Source: Nostoc commune NIES-4072
Lineage (GTDB): Bacteria; Cyanobacteriota; Cyanobacteriia; Cyanobacteriales; Nostocaceae
Reading direction: 5' to 3'
Length of the DNA: 64,000 nucleotides
Assembly: GCF_003113895.1 (NCBI RefSeq)
Contig: NZ_BDUD01000001.1
Location: 3,560,308 to 3,624,307 of the forward strand
Shown here: piece after piece, positions 63,664 through 64,000 of the stretch
Position numbering within the stretch: position 1 is the stretch's first letter
Layout: the number at the start of each line of letters is the position of its first letter
Made by a program: the position numbers and the translations under genes
Notes under the pieces: model-generated
What the model was told of the DNA's origin: nothing
The model's database searches: none
The model's input: only the letters and a program-made list of their open reading frames with translations

Positions 63664-64000
63664 ATGGATAAACACACTAACCCAATCAATACCGATCTTC
63701 TAGATCAAGTGGCTTGGGCGTGCGCCTGTTTCAATATCCGAAAGGCTTCTCGTGTTATGACACAACACTTTGATGAAGTACTCAAGCCGAGCGGATTGCT
63801 AGTGACTCAGTTCACCATTCTGGCTGCTGTAGCGATCGCAAAATCAGCCACAATCAACGAGTTAGCGGAGATGCTAGTAATGGATCGCACGACCTTAACC
63901 AGGAATCTCAAGCCCCTTGAACGCGAAGGATGGTTAAAATCCAAACCTGGACAAGACCAGCGAACTCGTATCATTGCCTTGACCGAAGCCGGAGAAGCTG
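63664..64000 (+). CDS. MarR-family transcriptional regulator (5' part; runs off the window)
   Basis: The frame from ATG 63664 is open to the edge, 112 codons. It has the MarR winged-helix pattern: LLVTQFTILAAVAIAKSATI, ELAEMLVMDRTTLTRNLKPL (recognition helix) and EREGWLKSKPGQDQRTRIIA (wing). A Cys pair near residue 23-25 (WACACF) might sense oxidants or electrophiles; that is speculative. The C-terminal dimerisation helices are outside the window. A palindrome over its promoter suggests autorepression. Confidence 0.88.
   Translation, partial: MDKHTNPINTDLLDQVAWACACFNIRKASRVMTQHFDEVLKPSGLLVTQFTILAAVAIAKSATINELAEMLVMDRTTLTRNLKPLEREGWLKSKPGQDQRTRIIALTEAGEA

Overview
The window looks like chromosome of a filamentous, Nostoc-like cyanobacterium. 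The octamer GCGATCGC (HIP1) is scattered throughout. Gaps hold heptamer tandem repeats and the short GC-rich palindromic repeats familiar from Nostocales. The gene content also fits: RppA/RppB-type regulators, DUF1400, DUF3611, a sucrose-phosphate-synthase-like enzyme and SLH proteins. No rRNA, tRNA or CRISPR array was recognised.

Region 1 (1-8040) is a decayed tailed-phage remnant, read mostly on the minus strand. It has the C-terminal part of a large terminase that still carries the 3' end of an intein, a sigma factor coupled to a DUF3102 protein, a plus-strand DNA-binding gene behind a double palindrome, a tail-assembly-chaperone pair with a lambda G/GT-style -1 frameshift site (GGGAAAC), and a large tape-measure-like protein that runs off the left edge. 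Portal, capsid and most tail genes are missing.

Region 2 (8041-17700) is gene-poor. It holds IS630 and IS66 remnants, a PRC-barrel protein, a two-EF-hand protein, a glycine-rich repeat protein, an IS982 element inside a decayed gene, a restriction-endonuclease-like protein and a VapBC-type toxin-antitoxin pair.

Region 3 (17753-39614) is mainly carbohydrate metabolism and membrane transport. It contains a sucrose-phosphate-synthase-like enzyme followed by a broken sucrose phosphatase, a membrane metallopeptidase, two alpha/beta hydrolases and an antiporter. A minus-strand run then encodes glucose dehydrogenase, debranching enzyme, permease, CDF transporter, glucoamylase and a cupin. Gluconolactonase, DoxX and GMC oxidoreductase genes lie close by. 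Together these could release glucose from glucan and oxidise it.

Region 4 (40153-55054) starts with the RppA/RppB two-component pair and continues with a membrane block: two DUF389 proteins, a MscS channel broken by a 93-bp MITE, an intact MscS paralogue, a voltage-gated-type channel, DUF2254 and a YjdF-like protein. It ends with a vanadium haloperoxidase split by an IS element. ATTTCAT boxes repeated at 11 bp lie upstream of rppA, between the dehydrogenase and VOC genes, and upstream of the GMC gene, which suggests one regulon across regions 3 and 4.

Region 5 (55293-64000) has a five-domain response regulator, a PAS histidine kinase, a single-domain receiver, a DUF3611 protein, exported proteins including a tandem pair of duplicated-domain lipoprotein-like proteins, a peptidoglycan-binding protein, and the start of a MarR regulator behind its own palindrome.
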